DNA from: UBA1081 sp045636025
GTDB taxonomy: Bacteria > Bacillota > Clostridia > Oscillospirales > Acutalibacteraceae
NCBI GenBank assembly: GCA_045636025.1
Contig: JAZTWP010000043.1
Coordinates: 1-42,383, forward strand
DNA: 42,383 nt
Direction of reading: 5' to 3'
Shown here: piece by piece, positions 17,431-26,140 of the stretch
How positions within the stretch are numbered: position 1 is the first letter of the stretch
How the letters are laid out: each line of letters opens with the position of its first letter
Made by a program: the position numbers and the translations under genes
Notes under the pieces: model-generated
Told to the model about the DNA's origin: nothing
The model's input: the letters and a program-made list of their open reading frames with translations, nothing else
The model's database searches: none

Positions 17431-18171
17431 TTATAATACGCTGTTTATTTTTTTCAGAAGTGACTCAACACAGTTTTTTGCAATTATCATCTCTTCGGGA
17501 AGATAATCTGTGTCAAGGTCGCAAAAATTGTTTTCAGTAACGCTGTTACCGGTAATTGCTTTATACCAGAGAAGACCGAGGGCGTATCTGCCGATTCCGA
17601 GATGTGCGTGGAATGTGTCTCTGTGTACTTTTTCTATTCCGTTTTCAATAAGGCTTTCAAAAAGCTCACCCGACGGGATAATAAAATCTGCATTTACAGC
17701 CTTTGCGGCTTTTTTGTATGAAGATTCAATATCTCTGAACATTTCTGAGTGGTGATTGTAACCCAACTCAGTATTCAGACGGTAACTGTTTTCTTCATAT
17801 GCCCAGGTCTGATGAATTGCAATTTTTGCCTTTGGCACATATTTTCTCACATACTCAACAATTTTGTCAAGATAGGGCAGATATGTTTCATAATAAGGGG
17901 CTTCGCTGCTGACCTGCTGAATTGTGATAATATCCCAGTCACGGTTAAGAATCGCCTCTTTCATTGAAACGAAAAATCCGGTGTTTTCACCATTCATTTC
18001 AAGCTCATATGCCTTTTCGTCCGAGAGCATATTTCTGTAATGCCGGGAAAGAGAGCAACCGCCTATGAAAAGATTGAAAGTTTCAAGAGTCACTCCGTCT
18101 GCCTTTGCAATGCGGTGGAGATATCTCTGTGCATCGCAGGAAAAGCTGTTGCCTATTGATAAGATATTCAT
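17431..18171 (-). CDS. DUF4886 family SGNH-type hydrolase
   Basis: The product (246 aa) begins MNILSIGNSFSCDAQRYLH, the block I of an SGNH-like fold with the probable nucleophile Ser in GNSFS. Later blocks are IITIQQVSSEAP (about 80-91), HQTWAYE and DTFHAHLGIGRYALG, whose Asp and His would complete a triad. This layout matches DUF4886, found in Bacteroidetes and Firmicutes glycan loci and likely to remove acyl groups. There is no signal peptide. Its ATG overlaps the stop of the DUF4838 gene (ATGA), giving translational coupling. Confidence 0.83.
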   Translation of the reverse strand: MNILSIGNSFSCDAQRYLHRIAKADGVTLETFNLFIGGCSLSRHYRNMLSDEKAYELEMNGENTGFFVSMKEAILNRDWDIITIQQVSSEAPYYETYLPYLDKIVEYVRKYVPKAKIAIHQTWAYEENSYRLNTELGYNHHSEMFRDIESSYKKAAKAVNADFIIPSGELFESLIENGIEKVHRDTFHAHLGIGRYALGLLWYKAITGNSVTENNFCDLDTDYLPEEMIIAKNCVESLLKKINSVL

Positions 18172-20375
18172 TTTTTATTGCATCTCTTTTCTTTTAAGAG
18201 GTTTGTCATTGCAATTGCAAGAATAATTATTCCTTCGATTCCTGTCAGGATATATGCAGCGCCGATGTTGAAAGCAGGTGCTCCTGCAAGAAGCAGACCG
18301 GACAAAAGGAATGTTATCGCATAAAGCGCACCCCATATTGCGGGAGCTGCAACAGCGCAGATGATTCTCTTCTTTTTGCCCTTTGTCATGAGTGCACCTG
18401 CAAAGGCAAAGAGGAGAACAATAAGCACAAGAGTCAGTATGTAGCCGGATGTGTCAACACCGTGAATGTAAGCTCTTCTGTGCCAGCCGAAAAGTTCAAA
18501 GAATACACCGATAAGCACGGGAAGAGTGATAAAAATGAAGCGTCTGGGCTTTGTTACGAGTGCTATGACAAGAAGCACAAGGCTCATTGCGGCGGCTATA
18601 CCGTAAAGAACAACGGAAATGGGGAAGAGGACTTTGTCGCCGATACTGTCTGCCTTTCCGTTGAAGAATTTCAGAGCATCAGGTCCCTGTGTGTCTCCTT
18701 CGCACACCATTGTGATGCCCAATGCTTTCATGTCTGCAATGAGATTTTCGGTTTTGTCTTTGTCAGATGAATTGAAGCCTTTCCAGTATCTCCAGCATAT
18801 TTCACTTCTTTTTATGTTGTTCAGATGCTCGTCGGTTTCGGCTTCATTTTTTGCATTTTCCCAGAGTGTGTCAGCCTTTTTTATGTCAGCAGTTGTGAAA
18901 TCAAGCGTTTCGTACATGGGAATATAGATGCCGAGATGTTTGCCCTCGGGGACAGGCTTTTCGATTGTCATATCAATAAACTGACGGATATTCTGCCAGC
19001 CTTTTCCGTAATAAGCTTCAAGAAATTCATTCATGCAGGCGCTGTAATCAATATACGGATTCTGCATGAGCTTTGAAAGAAGATATGCACGAAGCTCACC
19101 GAATTCACCGTCGCACTCGTTCATATAGTAGTTGCCTTCTTCATAGAGGCCGACAACATTGTTTTCATGGAAGACCTGAATATTTTTCTGAAGCACACCG
19201 AAGTCGGGGAATATGCCCAGAGTGTGGGCATAGTTTGTTGTGTAATCCCACACATAAATACGCTTACAGATTTTGCTCCATTCTGCAAGGTCAGCCATAA
19301 GTTCTGCGTTTTCGGAGCAGTCTGCATCATCAAGGGGATGTGCGAAGCAACATTCAATCGTACACAGACGGACGATTACGTTATCGTCGGGAACAACCTT
19401 TAATGGAGCTTTTCTTGTGTAACGGTATGCAAATGTGTCGATTGCAACATTGTCATAGCCTGCATCTTTCACAGCCTTTGCAACACGGTTCGCAAAGGTT
19501 ATCATTGTGCCCGAATGTGAGCCGTTTTCATCGTCAATCGCCTTGCATTTTGAACACTGACACATTTTTGCGTCTGCACCGCTGTCACCCTGAGTCAGAG
19601 AAATTATCTGCAGAGATGAATCGGGATTGTGTTTTTCTTCAAGAAGTGCCATAACTTCAGAAAGAATGAGATTATAAACATCTTCATTTGTGAGGCAGAG
19701 CTGTTCGTTCTGTCTGATGCCGTTATGGAGAGCAAAATATTCGGGATTTGATTCAAAATATGTATCTCTTGAGCAGAACTGAGAACCTAAAGTGTGAGCA
19801 AATCCTGAGATATACTCAACAGTGCCGCCAAGTTCTGAGGGGATTGTTCTGTAAGGGCTTCCGTTAAGACCGTTTGCAAGGGAATACTCAACATCACGGG
19901 GACTCTTCCAGTCTGTGTCGGTATATTCAAAATAGGGTTTGTACTCTGTCTTCTGACCTGCAGGAATGGTCAGATTCTTGTTTTCGGGGATTGAATAAAG
20001 AGTTGATGTGTACCAGTCGCAATCACAGTATTTTTCAAGGAAACCGTAAACACCGTGGATGACACCTCTTGTGCCTGAGCCGAGAATTGAAACTTCGTTT
20101 TCCTTTGTTTCAATCACATAGCCGTTGTCGGGAATGTCAGAGGAATAACCGAGAGTGAATTTCAGCCCTTCTCCGTCGTTATTAACGGGGAATTCCTTGC
20201 CTGTAATCTGTTTCATGTATTTTGCAAGAGTATCGCCTGCCGCAATGAGTCTTGCATCAGAAGTGTCTGCCAAAACTATGTAACCTCCGTTTTCTGTTTC
20301 TGTTGCCGAAGAAAAAACAGGAAATGCACATGTAAACATGAGTATTATTGCGAAAAATAAACATAACTTTTTCAT
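18168..20375 (-). CDS. DUF4838 surface protein fused to a polytopic membrane domain
   Basis: The product (735 aa) has a signal peptide (about residues 1-27), an N-terminal alpha-glucuronidase/GH20-type accessory region (KYMKQITGKEFPV, then GTRGVIHGVYGFLEKY at about 100), and a large DUF4838 domain (about 150-520) with SLTQGDSG, CQCSKCKAID and the VWDYTTNYAH block, suggestive of a TIM-barrel glycosidase. After about residue 570 come five or six hydrophobic helices up to the Lys-rich end, so the enzyme part is tethered to the membrane; DUF4838 proteins are usually plain secreted ones. The ATG at 20375 is chosen for the AAAGGGTGAT site; an in-frame start at 20423 would disrupt the signal peptide. 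First gene of the four-gene operon. Confidence 0.78.
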   Translation of the reverse strand: MKKLCLFFAIILMFTCAFPVFSSATETENGGYIVLADTSDARLIAAGDTLAKYMKQITGKEFPVNNDGEGLKFTLGYSSDIPDNGYVIETKENEVSILGSGTRGVIHGVYGFLEKYCDCDWYTSTLYSIPENKNLTIPAGQKTEYKPYFEYTDTDWKSPRDVEYSLANGLNGSPYRTIPSELGGTVEYISGFAHTLGSQFCSRDTYFESNPEYFALHNGIRQNEQLCLTNEDVYNLILSEVMALLEEKHNPDSSLQIISLTQGDSGADAKMCQCSKCKAIDDENGSHSGTMITFANRVAKAVKDAGYDNVAIDTFAYRYTRKAPLKVVPDDNVIVRLCTIECCFAHPLDDADCSENAELMADLAEWSKICKRIYVWDYTTNYAHTLGIFPDFGVLQKNIQVFHENNVVGLYEEGNYYMNECDGEFGELRAYLLSKLMQNPYIDYSACMNEFLEAYYGKGWQNIRQFIDMTIEKPVPEGKHLGIYIPMYETLDFTTADIKKADTLWENAKNEAETDEHLNNIKRSEICWRYWKGFNSSDKDKTENLIADMKALGITMVCEGDTQGPDALKFFNGKADSIGDKVLFPISVVLYGIAAAMSLVLLVIALVTKPRRFIFITLPVLIGVFFELFGWHRRAYIHGVDTSGYILTLVLIVLLFAFAGALMTKGKKKRIICAVAAPAIWGALYAITFLLSGLLLAGAPAFNIGAAYILTGIEGIIILAIAMTNLLKEKRCNKK

Positions 20376-20406
20376 TCTGAAATCACCCTTTGTTATGGTT
20401 TTCTCT

Positions 20407-20434
20407 ATTATAACATACAACATTCATTTTTCAA
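20407..20434 (-). promoter_or_regulatory. Predicted promoter of the DUF4838 operon
   Basis: On the minus strand TTGAAA (20434-20429), a 16-base spacer and TATAAT (20412-20407), with the ATG about 32 bases downstream. Confidence 0.65.
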
Positions 20435-20447
20435 TAATTATAATAAA

Positions 20448-20474
20448 AAATCCTCATCATGCCGATGAGGATTT
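20448..20474 (-). terminator. Terminator of the SulP gene
   Basis: An 11-bp stem (AAATCCTCATC with GATGAGGATTT, loop ATGCC) runs into TTTTTTATT on the minus strand, just past the SulP stop. Confidence 0.85.
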
Positions 20475-20480
20475 TCTGTT

Positions 20481-22121
20481 TTATACTTTGCTTTCTGCAA
20501 TTTCAAGTGCGGCATCAATATTTTCTGCAATAAGCACTTCTTCAAGGAGCTTTGCTTTTTCAAGAGACTTCATAGGCTGTTCATTCACATGAGAGAGAAT
20601 GAGAGTCTTGTTCTGTTTTTTGCAGAGTTTAATAATTGTTTCAAGAGAGTGAAGACCTGTTGCATCAATTGCAGGTACACTTCTCATTCTGAGAATAAGC
20701 ACATCTTTTTTGCCGTGTTTGATAACGTCTGCAATCTTTGTTGATGCACCGAAGAAAATGGGACCTGTGATTTCAAAAACAAGTGTATTTTCGGGAACTT
20801 TTTTAAGTCTGATGTTTGCTTCGTCTGTGGTTTCGTCAATTTCTTCCCAGCCGTATGCATCAGTAACATCACTCATACGCTTCATAAACATAACTGTTGC
20901 AAGGATAACACCGACGATGATTGCAACAACAAGGTCAAACACAACTGTGAGCACAAATGTTACAAGAAGAACAAGAGTGTCACTCTTGGGTGATTTCTTC
21001 ACAATGCCTACAAACTCTCTCCACTCACTCATATTGTAAGCAACAACAAAGAGAATTGCCGCAATAGTGGGCATAGGAATGAGTGCTGCATAGGGCATAA
21101 GTACAACAAGGACAAGAAGAAGGATGATTGCGTGAACCATACCTGCAACGGGTGTCCTGCCGCCGTTTTTGATGTTTGCCGCAGTTCTTGCAATTGCACC
21201 GGTTGCGGGAATACCACCGAAGAGTGCTGATGCAATGTTACCTGCACCCTGAGCAATAAGTTCTGTGTTTGAATTGTGTCTGCTGCCGGTCATACCGTCT
21301 GCAACAACGCAGGAAAGAAGTGATTCAACAGCAGCAAGAACAGCAATTGTAAATGCATCGGGAATAATTGCCTTTACTGTATCGAATGAGAAAGAGGGAA
21401 TTGAAGGTACGGGAAGTGATGATGAAATTGTGTAAAGTGAGCCGATTGTGTTAACATTCATATCAAAAACTTTAACAAGCACGGCTGAAATCACAATTGC
21501 AAAAATTGAAGGGGGAATCTTCTTTATGAATTTAGGGAAGATAATGAGCACAGCGAGTGAAACAGCACCGATAATGAATGCCTCAAAGTTGAATGTGCCT
21601 ATTGTGTGGATGACTTCTTCCACTTTTTCCATGGTTTCAATGGGGGAGTTGACAAAAGTCAGACCGAGGAAATCTTTGAGCTGACCTATAATCAGCGTAA
21701 CGGCAATACCTGTTGTGAAGCCGGTTGTAATTGTGTAGGGGATAAACTTGATAAGACTTCCGAGCTTGAATACGCCCATCAGAATAAGCAGAATACCTGC
21801 AATAAGTGTTGCAAGAACAAGACCTGAAAAACCGTTTTCTGCAACAATGCCTGCAACGATTGTAGCAAATGCCGCTGTGGGTCCTGCAATCTGCACACGG
21901 CTGCCACCGAGCATTGAAATGACAAAACCTGCAACAATTGCTGTGTAAAGACCCTGCTCGGGAGTTACACCTGATGCGAGAGCAAGTGCAATTGAAAGGG
22001 GAAGCGCAATGATTGCAACGATAAGACCTGCAGTAAGGTCCTTGCCGAATTGTGCACCGCTGTAACCTTTAAGGCAGGAAATAAGTTTTGGTCTGAAAAT
22101 TGACTGTTTTGTTTTTTCCAT
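20481..22121 (-). CDS. SulP family inorganic anion transporter with C-terminal STAS domain
   Basis: The product (546 aa) is a multi-pass inner-membrane transporter. Family blocks are DLTAGLIVAIIALPLSIALA near the N-terminus, GLYTAIVAGFV, RVQIAGPTAAFATIV and the SLLSCVVADGMTGSRHNSNTELIAQGAGN loop. The C-terminal STAS domain (about 430-540) has the IDATGLHSLETI block around the site where anti-sigma-factor-antagonist-like domains carry Ser/Thr. SulP proteins move sulfate, bicarbonate or dicarboxylates. It is a single-gene unit with its own promoter and terminator. The ATG at 22121 follows GGTGAG; a GTG three codons upstream lacks a ribosome site. Confidence 0.92.
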   Translation of the reverse strand: MEKTKQSIFRPKLISCLKGYSGAQFGKDLTAGLIVAIIALPLSIALALASGVTPEQGLYTAIVAGFVISMLGGSRVQIAGPTAAFATIVAGIVAENGFSGLVLATLIAGILLILMGVFKLGSLIKFIPYTITTGFTTGIAVTLIIGQLKDFLGLTFVNSPIETMEKVEEVIHTIGTFNFEAFIIGAVSLAVLIIFPKFIKKIPPSIFAIVISAVLVKVFDMNVNTIGSLYTISSSLPVPSIPSFSFDTVKAIIPDAFTIAVLAAVESLLSCVVADGMTGSRHNSNTELIAQGAGNIASALFGGIPATGAIARTAANIKNGGRTPVAGMVHAIILLLVLVVLMPYAALIPMPTIAAILFVVAYNMSEWREFVGIVKKSPKSDTLVLLVTFVLTVVFDLVVAIIVGVILATVMFMKRMSDVTDAYGWEEIDETTDEANIRLKKVPENTLVFEITGPIFFGASTKIADVIKHGKKDVLILRMRSVPAIDATGLHSLETIIKLCKKQNKTLILSHVNEQPMKSLEKAKLLEEVLIAENIDAALEIAESKV

Positions 22122-22156
22122 TATTCTCACCGTATTTTAATAAAATTACAGCATTG

Positions 22157-22185
22157 ATTATATGCCTTAATCCGACTATTTTCAA
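22157..22185 (-). promoter_or_regulatory. Predicted promoter of the SulP gene
   Basis: On the minus strand TTGAAA (22185-22180), a 17-base spacer and TATAAT (22162-22157), about 35 bases before the ATG. Confidence 0.75.
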
Positions 22186-22261
22186 GAAGAAAATGCATAA
22201 GAACAGGATTTCTGTGATTTGTTGAAATGAGACAAAGTTTCAGAGCAAAATATGTGCAAAA

Positions 22262-22287
22262 TTCCCTGCCGATTTCTCAGCAGGGAA
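22262..22287 (-). terminator. Terminator of the SGNH/Asp-box operon
   Basis: An 8-bp stem (TTCCCTGC with GCAGGGAA, 10-base loop) lies directly behind the minus-strand stop; the tail is only TTTT. Confidence 0.65.
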
Positions 22288-22292
22288 CTGTT

Positions 22293-23618
22293 TTAATGTT
22301 TTTTCTTTTTGATAAAGATTACCGTCAGCACTGTAATGACAACCATTGCACCTGAAACAATGCCGATAATCAGCGGTGTGTGATTCTGCTTCATTGTTTC
22401 GATATCAATTGATGCCATGCTTTCTTCAAAATCTGTCAGAGCAAAAACCATTTTTGATTTTCCGTCTGTTTCGGGATTCAGGGGATTGTTTATCGAATAC
22501 ATATATTTTCCGTCTTCGGAAAATGCAAATGAATTGCTGTAACCCACATGGTCATCGGCAGTATAGGGAATAATATGAGGAACTGTTACCCAGCTTTCGC
22601 CGTAATCATTGCTTATGAATAAATCCGTACCCGTTTTGCTTTCACCCTTACGCATAAAAGTTCCGCTGACAACGAGTGTGCCTTTTTCACCGCCGACGGA
22701 AGTCCATGCACAGTAAGGAGCAGAGCCGAGAGCTTTTCTGCCGTTGTGATTTATAAGCTCTGTGCCGATGTCTTTCGGGTCACCCCAGTCAAGACCGTCA
22801 GTGGAGCGTCTGAAATACACGGGATTGCCATCAATACCGTCTTTGTCAACAACTTCATAGACCATGAAGTAACTGCCGTCACCGAGCCTTGTCACAACGG
22901 GCATACCGGGACGCTCAGCGAAAATATCAGTTGCCACAATGTCTGTGGATTCTGACCAGTTTTCACCGTCTGATGAGATTTTGTAAACTATCTTCTGAGA
23001 ATGGTTTTTGTCGGAATCATCTGAATAGTAACAGACAAGTCTGCCGTCATCAAGCTGAAGAAGGAACGGCTCCCAGACTCCCTCTTCAAGACCGCCTGCA
23101 CTTGCAACCACAACACCCTGACTGAAATTTTCACCACCGTCGGTGCTGAAATAAAGCCTTATGTAAGACGCTTTGTTGTGTTCGGGGTCTATCGAACAAG
23201 CTGCAAGAATAATTGTTCCTGCAGGGTAATTTCCGCAGGGCTTTTCAAGCTCAAAAAGGAAAGGATTCCATTCGGAATTAGCACCTGTCAGAGTATCTGA
23301 AACACGGGTGATAAATTCCCATGTTTTTCCGTTATCAGAGCTTTTGTATAGGGGATATCCCGGTGCATGGTCAACAAGACCTGCGTTAAGCTCACAATGT
23401 GTGGCAAGAAGTGTGCCGTTTTCTTCATTGAGTGAATGTTTCAGCACAAGAATTCTGCCGTACTGCACACCTCTGTCCCACCAGTTATCGCCTGAATATG
23501 AAATGTCGGTTGTGAATTCAACTTTTAATCCGTCAGATGCACAGACAGGTATTACGGAAATCATCAGAATGAGAACAGTAAGAAAAAGACAAATGATATT
23601 TTTTGATTTTTTATACAT
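22293..23618 (-). CDS. Membrane-anchored Asp-box (BNR) beta-propeller protein, sialidase-like
   Basis: The product (441 aa) has a signal peptide (residues 1-27, after VCA) and a C-terminal membrane helix followed by KKKKH (about 413-441), so it is displayed on the cell surface. Five Asp boxes of the S-x-D-x-G-x-x-W type are visible: SSDNGKTW, STDGGENF, SSDGENW, STDGLDW and SNDYGESW. They show a sialidase-type six-bladed propeller. I do not see a clear RIP motif and cannot place the arginine triad, so exo-sialidase activity is uncertain; other BNR proteins bind or hydrolyse different glycans. It starts 21 bases after the SGNH esterase gene, which could remove acetyl groups from the same substrate. 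Confidence 0.75.
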   Translation of the reverse strand: MYKKSKNIICLFLTVLILMISVIPVCASDGLKVEFTTDISYSGDNWWDRGVQYGRILVLKHSLNEENGTLLATHCELNAGLVDHAPGYPLYKSSDNGKTWEFITRVSDTLTGANSEWNPFLFELEKPCGNYPAGTIILAACSIDPEHNKASYIRLYFSTDGGENFSQGVVVASAGGLEEGVWEPFLLQLDDGRLVCYYSDDSDKNHSQKIVYKISSDGENWSESTDIVATDIFAERPGMPVVTRLGDGSYFMVYEVVDKDGIDGNPVYFRRSTDGLDWGDPKDIGTELINHNGRKALGSAPYCAWTSVGGEKGTLVVSGTFMRKGESKTGTDLFISNDYGESWVTVPHIIPYTADDHVGYSNSFAFSEDGKYMYSINNPLNPETDGKSKMVFALTDFEESMASIDIETMKQNHTPLIIGIVSGAMVVITVLTVIFIKKKKH

Positions 23619-23639
23619 TGTTATCTCTCCGTATTAAAA

Positions 23640-24281
23640 TCAGCAGTATTCAATCATTTTTTCAATTGTATCTGCCATAACTTTATGACCGAGGTCTGTG
23701 GGATGAATTCCGTCAACGGCAAGGTCTTTCGGTGCAGTTGTTTTCTGAGCTTCATTGAAAACTTTCTGCATATCAATGACTGTTGCACCGTGCTCAAGTG
23801 CGACAGTTTTCAGTAATTCACGGTATTCATCGAGCATTTTATGAAACGGGAATTTTTCTTCCACCGCATCAATCAGGAAAGGCATTATGTAAAGAATCTG
23901 CGCATCGGGCAGTTCTGTTTTCAGTCTTCTGTAAATTTCACGGATGTGAGGCTCCATAGGACGAAGAAGGGGAGGATAATTCTCAGGTCCGTAGTTTTCC
24001 CAGGCATCATTAACTCCGATAAGCATGATTACAACATCCGGTTTCAGATTGATACAGTCTTTTGTCAGACGGTCATATACATGATATGTACGGTTGCTTG
24101 CAATACCATTTATATCAACATGTATGTTCTTGCTGTATTTTCTGAAATTCTTTTTAAGTTGTGTTGCGTATATATTTTTTACTCTGAATTTGAATCTGAA
24201 TCTTGAGTTGAAACGGACATCGGTAATGCTGTCACCGATAAATAATATTCTGCTGTCTTTTCTGATTTTTATTTTATCCAT
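23640..24281 (-). CDS. SGNH/GDSL-family hydrolase
   Basis: The product (213 aa) has the four SGNH blocks: block I LFIGDSITD (Ser about 17), block II around NGIASNRT, block III GVNDAW (about 88-93) and block V DGIHPTDLGH with catalytic Asp and His. Such enzymes are acyl esterases, often on glycan O-acetyl groups. A basic Arg/Lys-rich insertion follows block I (about residues 22-47). There is no signal peptide, in contrast to the exported Asp-box protein downstream. First gene of a two-gene operon with a promoter at 24309-24337. Confidence 0.9.
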   Translation of the reverse strand: MDKIKIRKDSRILFIGDSITDVRFNSRFRFKFRVKNIYATQLKKNFRKYSKNIHVDINGIASNRTYHVYDRLTKDCINLKPDVVIMLIGVNDAWENYGPENYPPLLRPMEPHIREIYRRLKTELPDAQILYIMPFLIDAVEEKFPFHKMLDEYRELLKTVALEHGATVIDMQKVFNEAQKTTAPKDLAVDGIHPTDLGHKVMADTIEKMIEYC

Positions 24282-24308
24282 AATGATACCTCGCTTATGT
24301 TATGAAAA

Positions 24309-24337
24309 ATTATATCATAACAAACAAGCAAACTCAA
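24309..24337 (-). promoter_or_regulatory. Predicted promoter of the SGNH/Asp-box operon
   Basis: On the minus strand TTGAGT (24337-24332), a 17-base spacer and TATAAT (24314-24309) with TGA just before it (extended -10). Confidence 0.7.
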
Positions 24338-24371
24338 CGGTAAAAGAATAATTAAATAATTTATTTTTTTA

Positions 24372-24400
24372 TTGAATTTGTCTGACTGTATTGTTATAAT
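24372..24400 (+). promoter_or_regulatory. Predicted promoter of the beta-helix gene
   Basis: TTGAAT (24372-24377), a 17-base spacer and TATAAT (24395-24400); the ATG is 30 bases further. Confidence 0.7.
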
Positions 24401-24430
24401 ATAGAAAAAATAAAAAACGGAGGACTTGTT

Positions 24431-26098
24431 ATGCTTGGTCTTTTCAGATTTTTATTCAAAGTATTTATGGCTGTTTCAATAGCAATAACTTCATTCATGA
24501 ATCCCGCAGTTATTGTACCCAACAGCGAAAATCTTGATTTCGATGTGCTTGAATACCCTGCAGAGGCAGTAAAGAGCCTTGATGATTGGGGGATTACAGA
24601 GGAAGAACTCAAATCCCGTGCAGATGCAGATAAGGAGCTTTATGAAAGCGCAAAGGGTTATCAGGATGTGAACGGCATCGTGATTTCTCCCTATTACACA
24701 GCAAAAATTGCAGATAAAGAAGTTCCCGTTTATGCGGCAACTGTTTTCCTTGGCGAAACTCAGTACGGTGAACTCCATTCATTCTCTGAAATCTATCTTG
24801 ATGAGGGCGAAGAATTCTCACTCAATATTGAGCTTTATTCAGAGGATTTCAGAATCAGAAATGCAATCTGTCTTCCCGAAAGCCTTAATGTTCAGGCAGG
24901 CTGTAAAAACGGCGTTATGACAGCAAGCATCAATGAGTTCGGCATTTACACATTCCTTTTCAATAATGCATCTCAGGCACATGCTTACACTCTTTTTGTA
25001 AGAGAAAGAGTTGATGAAGAAGCTGAAATTGCCGCATATAAAGAGCAGTACGGTGAAGAGAATGTATATGTTGTTGAAAAGGGACTTATCAGAACTCCCT
25101 ATGCTTCATTTTCGGGTGAAAAGGACTATGTTGTTTATATGAAACAGGGGTCATATGTCCTTGCGCAGCACGCATATGACATAATGAGCGAAGAGGATGA
25201 AAACAACTGCATCGAACCCGATGCTCCCGGTCTCAATGCATTCGGTCTGACACGATTCCCCTTTGTGAATTTCTATAACTGCGACAATATCAAGTTTGTG
25301 GGCAGAGGTGTCCTTGACCTTTCTCACCTTGACAGAAGAGAACGCCGTGGCGTTGTATTTACACAGTGTAAGAATATCGAAGTTGAAGGTATCAAAATCG
25401 TCAACTCACCCGAATGGTCATTCATTACATATCTCTGTGACAATATCAGCATAAAGGATGTTGACATTTTCGGTTACAGACAGAATTCAGACGCATTTGC
25501 AATCTGCAACTCAACAAACGGCACAATTGAACGTTGTTTTGCACGAAGCGGTGATGACCTTTTTGATGTAAAGACACTTGGCGGCCCCATTGATTCAAAA
25601 GCTGAAAACATCACATTCACAGATTGTGTTGCCTGGGGCGGTAAAGCAAGATGTTACGGTATCCACGGTGAAGTAAACAGACCCATAAAGAATATCACAT
25701 TCAAAGACAGCGCAGTTATCTGCCGTGACGCAACATGGAATAATAACCGTGTTGCATCTCTTGCAGTTATCATCGAGCTTGCAGAAGGCAGTATTGACGG
25801 AGTAGTTTTTGATAATATCGAGATTTTCCGTGATGACGGCAGGGCTATGGCTTGCGTTGTATTTACGGAAGACATCAGCGATATGGATACAGTGCCCATC
25901 AATAATTTCACAGCAGATAATATCGTGTTTAAGAATATCACATACAACGCTGCGATGAAGTCAAAATTCTCAGCAGCAAACGAAACAAACACTGTAAATG
26001 TTACTGTTGAAAATGTAAAATTCAGCAAGTTCAATTCAGCCACAGATAAAAATCTTATGTTTGAATCAGACGCTTTTGCAAATGTAGCTTACAGATAA
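24431..26098 (+). CDS. GH28-like right-handed beta-helix protein
   Basis: The product (555 aa) has an N-terminal hydrophobic segment (about residues 5-25) that looks like a signal peptide. An accessory beta domain (about 60-200) precedes a parallel beta-helix (about 230-530) with repeated short strands such as CKNIEVEGIKIVNSP and CDNISIKDVDIFG. The helix carries QNSDAFAI, SGDDLFDVK and later YGIHGEV, which align with the NTDG, GDD and HG catalytic blocks of polygalacturonases (GH28) and keep the acid Asp residues. It probably hydrolyses a polysaccharide outside the cell; GH49/dextranase-like or epimerase-type helices are alternatives. GGAGG precedes the ATG. Own promoter and terminator. Confidence 0.75.
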   Translation: MLGLFRFLFKVFMAVSIAITSFMNPAVIVPNSENLDFDVLEYPAEAVKSLDDWGITEEELKSRADADKELYESAKGYQDVNGIVISPYYTAKIADKEVPVYAATVFLGETQYGELHSFSEIYLDEGEEFSLNIELYSEDFRIRNAICLPESLNVQAGCKNGVMTASINEFGIYTFLFNNASQAHAYTLFVRERVDEEAEIAAYKEQYGEENVYVVEKGLIRTPYASFSGEKDYVVYMKQGSYVLAQHAYDIMSEEDENNCIEPDAPGLNAFGLTRFPFVNFYNCDNIKFVGRGVLDLSHLDRRERRGVVFTQCKNIEVEGIKIVNSPEWSFITYLCDNISIKDVDIFGYRQNSDAFAICNSTNGTIERCFARSGDDLFDVKTLGGPIDSKAENITFTDCVAWGGKARCYGIHGEVNRPIKNITFKDSAVICRDATWNNNRVASLAVIIELAEGSIDGVVFDNIEIFRDDGRAMACVVFTEDISDMDTVPINNFTADNIVFKNITYNAAMKSKFSAANETNTVNVTVENVKFSKFNSATDKNLMFESDAFANVAYR

Positions 26099-26104
26099 AA
26101 CGAA

Positions 26105-26136
26105 AGTCCCTGTCAGAGATGACGGGGACTTTTTTT
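26105..26136 (+). terminator. Terminator of the beta-helix gene
   Basis: A 10-bp stem with one G-T pair (AGTCCCTGTC with GACGGGGACT, loop AGAGAT) followed by TTTTTT. Confidence 0.88.
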
Positions 26137-26140
26137 GTTG

